From positions 496,001-560,000 of the forward strand of contig JBJXHN010000005.1 of assembly GCA_046233135.1 (NCBI GenBank): a stretch of 64,000 nucleotides of DNA, in the 5' to 3' direction. The translations under genes were made by a program, and so were the position numbers. The notes under the pieces are model-generated. The model was given only the letters and a program-made list of their open reading frames with translations, was not told the DNA's origin and made no database searches. This document shows, piece by piece, positions 17,261 through 25,612 of the stretch. The first letter of the stretch is position 1. Each line of letters begins with the position of its first letter. Origin of the DNA: JBJXHN01 sp046233135 (GTDB lineage Bacteria > Pseudomonadota > Alphaproteobacteria > Rhodospirillales > Rhodospirillaceae).

Positions 17261-17895
17261 GGGCGGACGCCATCTTGTCTTGTCCCGACCGGTTTTTCTC
17301 CCGGGTGACGGTCGTTCTGATCGTCGCCGTAGGGGTGTGGGCGGCGGCGGCCGGACCGGCGGCGGCCCATAAGCTGCGGCTGTTCGCCACCGTCGACGGC
17401 GACAGCATCGTCGGCAGCGCCTATTTCGGGGGCGGCAAATATCCCCGGGGCGTACCGGTCCGTGCCTACGGGCCGGACGGCGCAGTGCTGGGAGAGGCGG
17501 TGACCGATGACAAGGGCGCCTTTCGCCTGCCCGTAGCTGCGGGTGGCGGCGATGTGCGGCTGGAGGTCAACGCCGGTGACGGCCATCTGGCCGAAACGGT
17601 GATCCCCGCAACCGCGCTGCCGGGCGGAGGCGGGGGCAGCGCCTCCCCGGTGATGGCGACCGGACGGGCCGATGGCGCGGACGGCGCCGTGGGTAGCGAG
17701 TCCACCGTCACAGCCGCCTGCAATCTGTCAGAGGTGGACGCGCTTCTGACCCGGAAACTGGTCCCCCTGGAAATGCAGTTGCAGGCTGAATCCGACTCGG
17801 TGCGCTTCCGCGACGTGCTTGGGGGGATCGGCTATATCCTTGGGCTGACCGGCGTGGCCCTCTGGGTTCAGACCCGCCGCCGAAGGGCGGCATAG
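17257..17895 (+). CDS. NikL-like membrane-anchored accessory component of ECF Ni/Co transporter
   Basis: 212 residues that overlap cbiM/nikM by ATGA. There is an N-terminal signal segment (VTVVLIVAVGVWAAAAGPAAA followed by HKLRLFATVDGD). A carboxypeptidase-regulatory-like beta domain follows (SAYFGGGKYPRGVPVRAYG), with CNLSEVDALLTRKL and a C-terminal hydrophobic helix (ILGLTGVALWVQ) before a basic tail RRRRAA. This order matches NikL proteins, which pair with NikM. The TAG stop at 17893-17895 lies inside the first copy of a 26-bp tandem repeat, so the repeat supplies the end of the reading frame. Confidence 0.85.
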   Translation: MRADAILSCPDRFFSRVTVVLIVAVGVWAAAAGPAAAHKLRLFATVDGDSIVGSAYFGGGKYPRGVPVRAYGPDGAVLGEAVTDDKGAFRLPVAAGGGDVRLEVNAGDGHLAETVIPATALPGGGGGSASPVMATGRADGADGAVGSESTVTAACNLSEVDALLTRKLVPLEMQLQAESDSVRFRDVLGGIGYILGLTGVALWVQTRRRRAA

Positions 17896-17946
17896 AGAGA
17901 ATCCGCCGAAGGGCGGCATAGAGAGAATCCGCCGAAGGGCGGCATA
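17878..17946. repeat. 26-bp tandem hairpin repeat, 2.65 copies
   Basis: Unit CGCCGAAGGGCGGCATAGAG plus AGAATC occurs at 17878-17903 and 17904-17929, with a 17-nt partial at 17930-17946; the copies are identical over shared bases. Each has a short stem CCGCC/GGCGG with GAAG loop; the first extends to GCCGCC/GGCGGC. It lies between the convergent nikL and degenerate-EAL genes, and may act as a bidirectional terminator or a mobile palindromic element. The unit length (26) is not a multiple of 3. Confidence 0.9.
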
Positions 17947-17980
17947 AAGCCAACCCACAAGGGCCGTGCTGGCCGGGGGC

Positions 17981-19414
17981 TTAGTTCACCACCCGGTTGG
18001 CGGACAGCTCGAACAGGTGGCGGGGTTCGGACAGTTCCGAGGCGACGGCGACGCCGCTGAGGTTGGAATAGCCGAGCGCCAGCGCCTGCCTCACCTCGTC
18101 GATGGTCTTCAGGTCCCAGACATAGCTGGCGATTCCCTGTTCGCGGGAGAACTTGGCGAATTCCACCATGACCCGGTTGCGGCTGTGGGTGTCGGCGCCG
18201 TGGCGGCTGATGTCGCTGAGGTCGACCCCCACCAGGCGGACGCCGCGCAGATAGCCGCGAATATGGTCGAAATGTTCGGGCACGGCGCGCACGGCGACGA
18301 AGCGCGACAGGCGTCCCAGGGCGGACACGATCTGCGGCAGGCGGTTGACCGGCAGGCTGTCCAGCAGACCCACCAGTTCGAAGGCCACCATCTCCTGCCG
18401 GCTCTGGTTGAGCAGGGCGGAGATCAGCGAGAACATCTCGTTCCGGGCCTGACCGGTAAAGGACTTGAAGTGCAGCGGGATCAGCGTGACCGGCGGGTTC
18501 TTGTCCTCGCGCATGGTGCGCAGGTTTTTCAGCGCATCCTCGATCACCTTCTTGTCCACCTCGATCCCCAGGGGGTCCAGATAGCCGCCGTTCAGGGTCC
18601 ACTGGCCGGCGAAGGTGCCGTAGTCGGTGGTGCGATAGGGCTGGGCCTGATAGGCGAAGACCAGTTGGCTCGCCGGATTCCACACCGGGCGGTAGCGCAC
18701 GCTCAGGCTTTCGTAGATGCGCATCTGCGGGGTGCTGTCGGCGCCGTTGCCGCGCCGGCGGAAGGTGCGGACGCCGATTTCCTCGGGCAGGCGTTCATCC
18801 AGGGTGCGGGTGATGTTCTCGACGCTGGGGATGGTGCCCTGCTCCAGCAGTTCCGACAGGGTGACCACGGCGGCCTTGACGCCGAAATTACGCAGCTTGT
18901 CCGCCTTGTCGCCCAGCAGGCGGCGGCGGATCTGGGTGGTGATCATATGCACCTTGGCGGCTGCTTCATGCACCCCCAGGCCGGCCAGCAGGATCAGGTA
19001 GGAATCGTCGGTCTGGCGGAAATAATAGTCGGCGGAACTGAGGTTCTTGCGGATGATGCCTTCGGTGATCATCATCGCCTTCTGGGACAGCCGGTCCCAT
19101 TCCGGGCCGAAGGCCGCCTTCATCTCGTCGAGGCTGATCAGATGGATCTTGGAGATCGCCGAATCCCCGCGGTCGGTCAGATAGGCCTTCAGCAACTCGT
19201 CCAGCGCGTTGTGGGGATGGGCCAGCCGTGTGGGCGCCGACCGGCGGGGCGGCGGGGCGGGCGCAGGAGCAGGGGGCGCGGGTGGTGCACCCTCACCGGA
19301 GGGTTGCAGCTTTTCCGCCATACCGCGCAACTTTCCCGCAAGCCAGGATACGAATCCTCCTCGGTCTTCGGTATCGCTCGCGCGCGTCATGCCGTGTTTG
19401 AGTGCCTTTTCCAC
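17981..19414 (-). CDS. Degenerate EAL-domain protein, probable non-enzymatic signalling role
   Basis: 477 residues. After a Pro/Ala-rich linker (about residues 40-65) comes a region weakly like GGDEF (about 70-210). Then comes a C-terminal EAL-like fold: RYRPVWNPASQLVFAYQAQP, FELVGLLDSLPV, VRLVGVDLSD, and KTIDEVRQALALGYSNLSG. The catalytic EAL tripeptide, the DDFGTG loop and the QGY motif are all replaced, so phosphodiesterase activity is unlikely. It could bind a nucleotide or protein partner. No signal peptide or TM is seen. It faces the cyclase-clpV genes divergently and may be part of T6SS regulation; that is inference from position. Confidence 0.75.
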   Translation of the reverse strand: MEKALKHGMTRASDTEDRGGFVSWLAGKLRGMAEKLQPSGEGAPPAPPAPAPAPPPRRSAPTRLAHPHNALDELLKAYLTDRGDSAISKIHLISLDEMKAAFGPEWDRLSQKAMMITEGIIRKNLSSADYYFRQTDDSYLILLAGLGVHEAAAKVHMITTQIRRRLLGDKADKLRNFGVKAAVVTLSELLEQGTIPSVENITRTLDERLPEEIGVRTFRRRGNGADSTPQMRIYESLSVRYRPVWNPASQLVFAYQAQPYRTTDYGTFAGQWTLNGGYLDPLGIEVDKKVIEDALKNLRTMREDKNPPVTLIPLHFKSFTGQARNEMFSLISALLNQSRQEMVAFELVGLLDSLPVNRLPQIVSALGRLSRFVAVRAVPEHFDHIRGYLRGVRLVGVDLSDISRHGADTHSRNRVMVEFAKFSREQGIASYVWDLKTIDEVRQALALGYSNLSGVAVASELSEPRHLFELSANRVVN

Positions 19415-19590
19415 GATGCTCGCCCATCAGGCTACGCCTATCATCACGGCAATGGAACATGTCAGCCGCTTAATGTCCATATGGGCCTTTGTTCCCCGCG
19501 TTGGAAAGAGTGGTGGAAACGCCGAAGTTTCTTCCCTTTATGGGGTGGGGGCTACCATCCCTCGCGGGAGTGCGGGGAAAGGACATCGAT

Positions 19591-20994
19591 ATGGTGACAT
19601 TCCGCGCGCTCGCTGAAAAGGCCGCAGATGGATTATCGGCAGAGGCGATCGATCCGTTCTTTCAATGGCAGGAGAGACGGGGCCTGCGTCTGGCCGCGAT
19701 CGGTCAGCTGATCGCCGTCCTGGCGATCATCGGACAGACTCTTTTTACCGTAAGCGGTGTGACGGCATTGTGGCCCCTGGGGCTTTCCATCGGGTTCGGC
19801 GTGTTCGCCGTTTTGCGCATCTTTGCCTGTTCGCCCTCCTGGTACCGCTCCTGGACCGCCTATGTCTTCGTCACGGTGGAAATGGCCCTGCTGACCCTGG
19901 CGGTGACCGTGCCCAATCCGCTGCTGGATGCCCCCTGGCCCCGGCAGCTGGCCTTTCGCCAGGACAACTTCGTCTACTTTTTCATCCCCCTGGCGATGGC
20001 GGCTTTCAGCCACCGCCCCCGCCTGGTGCTGTGGAGCGGTCTGGCGGCCGCCCTGTGCTGGGGGACGGCCTCGACCATCGTGCTGGGCTTCGAGGACACC
20101 CTTCGCTGGCCGACCAGCCGGCAGATCGGGGCGGTGGAGGCCCTGGAGATCTTTTTGCAGCCCACCTTCATGTCCGTCGATGGGCGCTGGCGCGAGGGGC
20201 TGGTGATCCTGATCGTTGCCGGGCTGCTGGCCGGCGCGGTCTGGCGGTCGCGGTCGGTGGTGCGCCGGGAAATCCGCATGCGCCATGAACGCGGCCTGCT
20301 GCGGGAAGCCTTCGGCCGCTTTGTTCCCGAGGGCGTGGACGGCGCGATGCTTGACCGGGGCCGGGCGTTGGCGCCGGAAAGCCGGATCGCCACCATCCTG
20401 TTCTGCGACATCGCCGGCTTCACCGCCATTGTCGAACGGGAGGGGCCGAGTGTCGCCCTGGCCATGCTGGATGCCTGGTTCGAATCGGCCTGCCGGGTGC
20501 TGACCCAGCTGAACGGCACCATCTACCAGTTCCAGGGCGACGCCATCGTGGCGGCGTTCAACATCCCCGTCAGCGATCCCGATCACGCCGCCCATGCACT
20601 GACGGCGGCGCGGGACCTGCTGATCCTGGCCGACGAGGCGACTTTTGCCGGGCAACGGCTGTCGGTGCGCATCGGCGTGGCCACCGGTCCGGTGATCGCC
20701 GGTCTGGTGGGGGGGCAAGCGACCCGCCTGGACTATACGGTGCACGGCGACGCCGCCAATCTCGCCGCCCGGCTGGAGCAGTTGAACAAGGACAAGGCCA
20801 CGGCGGTGCTGGTGGATCAGGCCACGGTCGACAAGGCCGCGCCGGAGCCCGGCCTGCTGTATCCCGTCGACCATGTGTCCGTGCGCGGCCTCAGCCGTCC
20901 GGTGACCATCCATTCCCTGTTCGGCCCCCCCTATCCGCCGCAGCACCCTGCGGCGGGCGGCGGCATCACTGCGAAGGATTCCGACAGCCCATGA
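19591..20994 (+). CDS. Membrane class III adenylate/guanylate cyclase coupled to clpV
   Basis: 467 residues: an N-terminal region with about five or six membrane helices (residues 25-235), then a class III cyclase domain. Both metal-binding Asp residues are present (ILFCDIAGFTAI and FQGDAIVAAFN). The transition-state region DYTVHGDAANLAARLEQL has the conserved Asn/Arg, so catalysis is plausible; purine specificity (ATP or GTP) was not settled. ATG 19591 is chosen because AAAGGA precedes it, while the open frame to 19489 lacks a site. Its TGA overlaps the clpV ATG (ATGATG), so the two are co-translated. This points to cyclic-nucleotide control of the T6SS. Confidence 0.88.
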   Translation: MVTFRALAEKAADGLSAEAIDPFFQWQERRGLRLAAIGQLIAVLAIIGQTLFTVSGVTALWPLGLSIGFGVFAVLRIFACSPSWYRSWTAYVFVTVEMALLTLAVTVPNPLLDAPWPRQLAFRQDNFVYFFIPLAMAAFSHRPRLVLWSGLAAALCWGTASTIVLGFEDTLRWPTSRQIGAVEALEIFLQPTFMSVDGRWREGLVILIVAGLLAGAVWRSRSVVRREIRMRHERGLLREAFGRFVPEGVDGAMLDRGRALAPESRIATILFCDIAGFTAIVEREGPSVALAMLDAWFESACRVLTQLNGTIYQFQGDAIVAAFNIPVSDPDHAAHALTAARDLLILADEATFAGQRLSVRIGVATGPVIAGLVGGQATRLDYTVHGDAANLAARLEQLNKDKATAVLVDQATVDKAAPEPGLLYPVDHVSVRGLSRPVTIHSLFGPPYPPQHPAAGGGITAKDSDSP

Positions 20995-23630
20995 TGGCCG
21001 ACCTGAAGACCCTGATCGGCAAGCTCAATCCGCTCTGCCGGCAAGCCCTGGAGGAAGCCGCAGCCCGGGCCGTGGCGGAAAGCAATTTCCAGGTGGAGAC
21101 CGAACATGTGCTCGCCACCCTGATGGATACTCCGGGCAGTGATGTGGACGAGGCGCTGGGGGCCATGGGCGTTCCGCGCGGCCGGCTGCGGGCGGACCTG
21201 GACGCGGCCATCGGCGGCTTCAAGCGGGGGGCCGGGCGGACACCGGCCTTCTCCCCCCTCATTCAGCCGGTGTTGCAGGAAGCCTGGACCATCGCCTCCC
21301 TGCGGCTGGAGGCCCGACAGATCCGCTCCGGCGCCCTGCTGCTGGCGATGGTGGACATGGACAGCGTGCGCGAGCCGCTGCTGGCCACCCTGCCCACCCT
21401 GGCCGCGCTGAACCGCGACCTGCTGCGCCGGGACCTGGCGGACATCTGCGCCGCCTCGTCCAAGGAAAGTGGTTTTAGCGCTTCGGCGGGAACCGGTGTC
21501 GGCGGAAGTCCGCGTCCTTGCGCTCCTGCTACCGGTCCGGGATCCGGAGGCGACAGCCGCACGCCGGCCCTTGATGCCTATACCCGTGATCTCACGGCCG
21601 AGGCACGGGACGGCCGGCTGGATCCCATCATCGGGCGGGAGTCCGAGATCCGCCAGGTGATCGATATCCTGATCCGCCGCCGCCAGAACAACCCGATCCT
21701 CACCGGCGAGGCCGGGGTGGGCAAGACGGCGGTGGTCGAGGGCTTTGCCCAGGCCGTGGTGGCCGGAGCGGTGCCGCCGGCCCTGAAGACCGTGGCCGTC
21801 CACGTGCTCGACATGGGTCTGCTGGAGGCCGGGGCGGGGGTGAAGGGCGAATTCGAACGCCGCCTGACCCAGGTGATCGACGAGGTGCAGGGGGCCGCCC
21901 ATCCGGTGATCCTGTTCATCGACGAGGCCCATACCCTGGTGGGCAAGGACGGGTCCTCCGATGCGGCCAACCTGCTGAAGCCACCGCTGGCACGGGGTCT
22001 GCTGCGCACCATCGCCGCCACCACCTGGCTGGAATACAAGCAGTATTTCGAGAAGGATCCGGCGCTGGCCCGGCGGTTTCAGGTGGTCAAGGTGGATGAA
22101 CCCGCCCACCCCGTCGCCGTGGCAATGCTGCGCGGTCTGGTGCCCCGGCTGGAGGCCCACCACGGCGTGCGCATCCGTGAAAGCGCTTTGGCCGAAGCGG
22201 TGGCCTTGTCGCATCGCTACATCAGTGGCCGGCAGCTGCCCGACAAGGCGGTCAGCGTACTCGACACCGCCTGCGCCCGGGTGGCCATCGCCCAAAGCAC
22301 CCGGCCGGCGGCTTTGGAAGACGTGGATCAGCGGCTGCTGGCCCTGAAGGGCGAAGCGGCCCTGCTGGCCCGCGAGGCGGCGGCGGGCCATGGCGACGTG
22401 GAACGGCTGGACCAGATCGACGGGGAAACCGACCGGCTGGAGGAAAGCCGTATCCGCCTGGAAAGCCAGTGGCGGGCGGAAACCGAACTGGTGGTCCGCC
22501 TGCTGGACCTGCGCGGCCGGCTGGAGGCGGGAGAAGGCGACCGGGTGGCCCTGGCCGACGCCGCCCGCCAGACGGAGATGGAGCTGGAAGCGCTGCGCGA
22601 CGGCACCGTGCTGGTGCCCGTGGCGGTGGACGGGGATGCGGTGGCCGCCGTCGTCTCGGCCTGGACCGGCGTGCCGGTGGGCAAGATGCTGCGCGACACC
22701 ATCGACACGGTGCTGACCCTGCGCGACCGCCTGGGGGAACGCATCGTCGGCCAGCCCCAGGCCCTGGACGGCATCGCCCGGCGCATCCGCACCGCCAGTG
22801 CCGATCTGGCCGAACCGGGCAAGCCGCCGGGGGTCTTCCTGCTGGTGGGGCCGTCGGGCGTCGGCAAGACGGAAACGGCCATCGCGCTCGCCGACCTGCT
22901 GTACGGCGGCGAGCGCAACATGGTCACGATCAACATGAGCGAATATCAGGAAGCGCACAGCGTCTCCAACCTCAAGGGGGCGCCGCCGGGCTATGTGGGG
23001 CACGGCCGGGGCGGCGTGCTGACCGAGGCCATCCGCCGCCGTCCTCATACGGTGCTGCTGCTCGACGAGGTGGAAAAGGCTCATCCCGATGTGCTGGAGA
23101 TGTTCTATCAGGTGTTCGACAAGGGGATCCTGGAAGACAGCGAAGGCACGCCGGTCAGCTTCCGGGAAACGCTGATCCTGCTGACCTCCAACCTGGGGAC
23201 GGACGCGCTGATGGCGGCGGGGCGGGACCCGGCGGCCTCGGCGGAGGTCCTGGCGGCGGCGGTGCGGCCGGCCCTGAAGGCCCGGCTGAAGCCGGCGCTG
23301 CTGGCCCGCATGGTGGTGGTGCCCTATCGGCCGCTGGGGGACGACCATATCCGGCGGGTGGTGGCCCTGAAGCTGGCCCGGGTGCAGGCCCGCTTCCAGG
23401 AAGCCCACGGGGCGGAGCTGACCTGCGATCCGGCCCTGGTGGCGGCCATCGCCGACCGCTGCACGGAAGTGGACAGCGGCGCCCGGGCGGTGGACCACAT
23501 CCTTACCCAGACGCTGCTGCCGGCGCTATCGGAACAGGTGCTGCACCGCCTCGCCGCCGAAGCGCCGTTCGAGGCGGTGCATCTGGACCTGGACGCGGGG
23601 CCGGATCTGGTGCGCTGCCGGTTCTATTGA
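20991..23630 (+). CDS. clpV: ClpV (TssH), T6SS sheath-disassembly AAA+ ATPase
   Basis: 879-residue Clp/Hsp100 ATPase that recycles contracted TssB/TssC sheaths. An N domain (residues 1-160) is followed by AAA-1 with Walker A GEAGVGKT (239-246) and Walker B LFIDEAHTL. Then come a coiled middle domain (about 425-510) and AAA-2 with GPSGVGKTE and LLLDEVEKAHPDV. The ClpV subtype rather than ClpB is supported by T6SS context and the short low-complexity linker at 156-190. It is on the plus strand, away from the other tss genes, directly after the cyclase. A GTG-rich, non-terminator gap of 51 bp separates it from convergent ubiV. Confidence 0.93.
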   Translation: MMADLKTLIGKLNPLCRQALEEAAARAVAESNFQVETEHVLATLMDTPGSDVDEALGAMGVPRGRLRADLDAAIGGFKRGAGRTPAFSPLIQPVLQEAWTIASLRLEARQIRSGALLLAMVDMDSVREPLLATLPTLAALNRDLLRRDLADICAASSKESGFSASAGTGVGGSPRPCAPATGPGSGGDSRTPALDAYTRDLTAEARDGRLDPIIGRESEIRQVIDILIRRRQNNPILTGEAGVGKTAVVEGFAQAVVAGAVPPALKTVAVHVLDMGLLEAGAGVKGEFERRLTQVIDEVQGAAHPVILFIDEAHTLVGKDGSSDAANLLKPPLARGLLRTIAATTWLEYKQYFEKDPALARRFQVVKVDEPAHPVAVAMLRGLVPRLEAHHGVRIRESALAEAVALSHRYISGRQLPDKAVSVLDTACARVAIAQSTRPAALEDVDQRLLALKGEAALLAREAAAGHGDVERLDQIDGETDRLEESRIRLESQWRAETELVVRLLDLRGRLEAGEGDRVALADAARQTEMELEALRDGTVLVPVAVDGDAVAAVVSAWTGVPVGKMLRDTIDTVLTLRDRLGERIVGQPQALDGIARRIRTASADLAEPGKPPGVFLLVGPSGVGKTETAIALADLLYGGERNMVTINMSEYQEAHSVSNLKGAPPGYVGHGRGGVLTEAIRRRPHTVLLLDEVEKAHPDVLEMFYQVFDKGILEDSEGTPVSFRETLILLTSNLGTDALMAAGRDPAASAEVLAAAVRPALKARLKPALLARMVVVPYRPLGDDHIRRVVALKLARVQARFQEAHGAELTCDPALVAAIADRCTEVDSGARAVDHILTQTLLPALSEQVLHRLAAEAPFEAVHLDLDAGPDLVRCRFY

Positions 23631-23681
23631 AGGGGGGGCACCGCCGCAACGGCGTCCCTCCTCTGGGTCCCTCTCCTTTCC

Positions 23682-24605
23682 TCAGGCCGTGGCCGCCGCC
23701 CTCCAGCAATCGCCGGGAGCGTCGTTCAGGTAGCCGTTGGCCTGGCGGCGGTTGCCCAGGAGTCGGGTCAGGTCCTGTTCCGCGGTCGCAACGCTCGTGG
23801 TCCCGTCCAGCAAGGTGCGATAAATTTTCGCGACGGCGACCATGTCCAGGTCTTCTGGCATCAGACGCAATGCCGAGACCCCGGCACCGACAAGGGGCTG
23901 CACCTCGGAAACGGCCGTCAGGACGGCTTCCGAAAGGGTCTGGGTGCCGTTGACGCGCAGGAATCCCTGGCCGTCGAGGGTCGAGACGGTCAGGCCGGAG
24001 GGATCCTCTCCGCAGACATAGCGGCAGCTATCCTTGCTCAGGCCGTGGGCGCGGGCATGGTAGCAACGGGCGGAAATCGCCAGCGGCATGGCCCCGAAAG
24101 CCGGAACTTCCACCGCTATCCCCAAGTCAGCCCCCGTCGCCGCGAGGCGGCCGATGGCGGTCAGGTCCAGTTCCCAGGGCAGGCAGATGGTTGTCGCTCC
24201 GTTCTCGGCCAGGACGCGCAAGGTCGCACCGTTGTAGGTGTTGAACAATGGGCCGACGTGATGGGGGCGTCCGACCAGACGGGCCAGGGCACCGCTTTCC
24301 GAGGCTTCGACCAGGACGCCCTCTTCGGCCAGGGCGCACACGGTGGTGACATCCTCGCGTTCGCGGGGCTGTACGGGCAGGGCCAGCGTGGCGAAAATCA
24401 CGCGCTTGCCCGCCGCACGGAGCAGGCGGGCGGCCTCCAAAGTGGCGTCACCGACAAAAGGGCTGCGTTTGACGCAAACGACCTCGCCCAGGACCACATC
24501 GTCCACGGGGGCGTCGTCGGCAATCCGGCGGTAGAACTCCAGGCGCCGTTCGGCCGGCCAGTTGTAGAGCAATGGGCCGAGGGTCAGGCGGACGGTACGG
24601 GACAT
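23682..24605 (-). CDS. ubiV: UbiV, Fe-S U32 protein for oxygen-independent ubiquinone synthesis
   Basis: With UbiU forms a complex needed for O2-independent hydroxylation of the ubiquinone ring. 307 residues with a U32-peptidase-like barrel. The cysteines that ligate the 4Fe-4S cluster in E. coli UbiV are conserved in spacing: an N-terminal Cys in EVVCVKRS, then RCYHARAHGLSKDSCRYVC with gaps of 13 and 4. ATG 24605 has GAGGAA upstream; an open frame extends to 24908 but lies inside ubiU. It is the last gene of ubiT-ubiU-ubiV, 14 bp after ubiU. Confidence 0.93.
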   Translation of the reverse strand: MSRTVRLTLGPLLYNWPAERRLEFYRRIADDAPVDDVVLGEVVCVKRSPFVGDATLEAARLLRAAGKRVIFATLALPVQPREREDVTTVCALAEEGVLVEASESGALARLVGRPHHVGPLFNTYNGATLRVLAENGATTICLPWELDLTAIGRLAATGADLGIAVEVPAFGAMPLAISARCYHARAHGLSKDSCRYVCGEDPSGLTVSTLDGQGFLRVNGTQTLSEAVLTAVSEVQPLVGAGVSALRLMPEDLDMVAVAKIYRTLLDGTTSVATAEQDLTRLLGNRRQANGYLNDAPGDCWRAAATA

Positions 24606-24619
24606 GACGGATTCCTCTT

Positions 24620-25612
24620 TCAGCGCCAGGCGCGTTGGTAGGCGCCTTCGGTGGAACGCCCCCCCTCGGTGAAATCGCGGGCGGTTCCGGCGGCGGCGGG
24701 AGTCCGTCCCTCGGCCAAGGCGTCGAGCGCCTGACGCAGGCCGCGCACCACGGCGGCCACATAGGCCTTGCCGCGCTGGCGCCCCTCGACTTTCAGGGCT
24801 GCGACCCCGGCGCCGGCGAGATCGGGCAGCAGGGCGGTGGCGTCCAGGCTGACTGGGTCTTCGAACAAATGGCCGGCCTTGCCGCGGGCTTGGAACCGGC
24901 CCTTGCACAAAGTGGGATACCCGGCCTCCTCGCCCGATTCGAAGCGGTTGATGGTGTACCCGTTGAGCTTGGACACCAGCACGTCGCCTTCCTGCTCGTA
25001 GCGCACCATTTCGGCCGGAGAGCAGACGCCGTCGCGATTAGGGGAGCGTCCGGTGGCATATGACGACAGCGTGCACCGGCCCTCGGCCATGACGCAGAGG
25101 CCGCCGAAGACGAACACTTCCACTTCCACGTCGGGCCGTGCTGCGGTGACGATGCGGATATCATCGACGGTGAAGACGCGGGGCAGCACCACGCGCCGGA
25201 CATTGAACTGGTCGGCGTAGTAGCCGATCGCTTCCGGGTTGGCCGCCGCCGCCTGGACCGAGAGATGCAGGCGCAGTTGGGGATGGTGCCGCGCCGCATA
25301 GGCGGCAATCCCCAAGTCGGCGACTATGATCGCCTCGGCGCCGGCGGCGGCGGCGGTATCGACTGCCGAACGCCACAGGTCCTCTTCTCCGGCGGTGGCG
25401 AAGGTGTTGATGGCGATCATCGGCCGCACGCCGTTTTTCCGACAGTAGGAGGTCGCCTCGGCGGTCTCGGCCGGTGAAAAGTTCAGGCCCGGAAAATTGC
25501 GGGCGTTGGTCCGGTCACGGAAGCCGAAATAGACGGCATCCGCACCGGCCTCCACAGCGGTCTTCAGGGCCGAAGGCGTGCCGGCGGGGCAGACGAGTTC
25601 AGGGATGGACAT
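24620..25612 (-). CDS. ubiU: UbiU, Fe-S U32 protein for oxygen-independent ubiquinone synthesis
   Basis: 330-residue U32-family partner of UbiV. The N-terminus MSIPELVCPAGTPSALKTAV and VEAGADAVYFG are typical. Cysteines match the 4Fe-4S pattern of UbiU: GLCVMAEGRC (spacing 7), GVCSPAE and TLCKGRF. It overlaps ubiT by 14 bp and precedes ubiV, so the three are coupled. Function follows from characterised UbiTUV systems in proteobacteria, where they allow ubiquinone synthesis under anoxia or low oxygen. Confidence 0.94.
   Translation of the reverse strand: MSIPELVCPAGTPSALKTAVEAGADAVYFGFRDRTNARNFPGLNFSPAETAEATSYCRKNGVRPMIAINTFATAGEEDLWRSAVDTAAAAGAEAIIVADLGIAAYAARHHPQLRLHLSVQAAAANPEAIGYYADQFNVRRVVLPRVFTVDDIRIVTAARPDVEVEVFVFGGLCVMAEGRCTLSSYATGRSPNRDGVCSPAEMVRYEQEGDVLVSKLNGYTINRFESGEEAGYPTLCKGRFQARGKAGHLFEDPVSLDATALLPDLAGAGVAALKVEGRQRGKAYVAAVVRGLRQALDALAEGRTPAAAGTARDFTEGGRSTEGAYQRAWR

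Noticed and set aside
16150..17895. Long alternative frame across nikK, cbiM and nikL
   Set aside because: Only its 3' part (from 17257) matches a protein, which is nikL; the rest runs against strongly coding genes.
17878..17946. Possible CRISPR array from the 26-bp repeats
   Set aside because: Units are contiguous without spacers and no cas genes are near; treated as hairpin tandem repeats.
20931..23498. Minus-strand open frame opposite clpV
   Set aside because: Antisense shadow of clpV.
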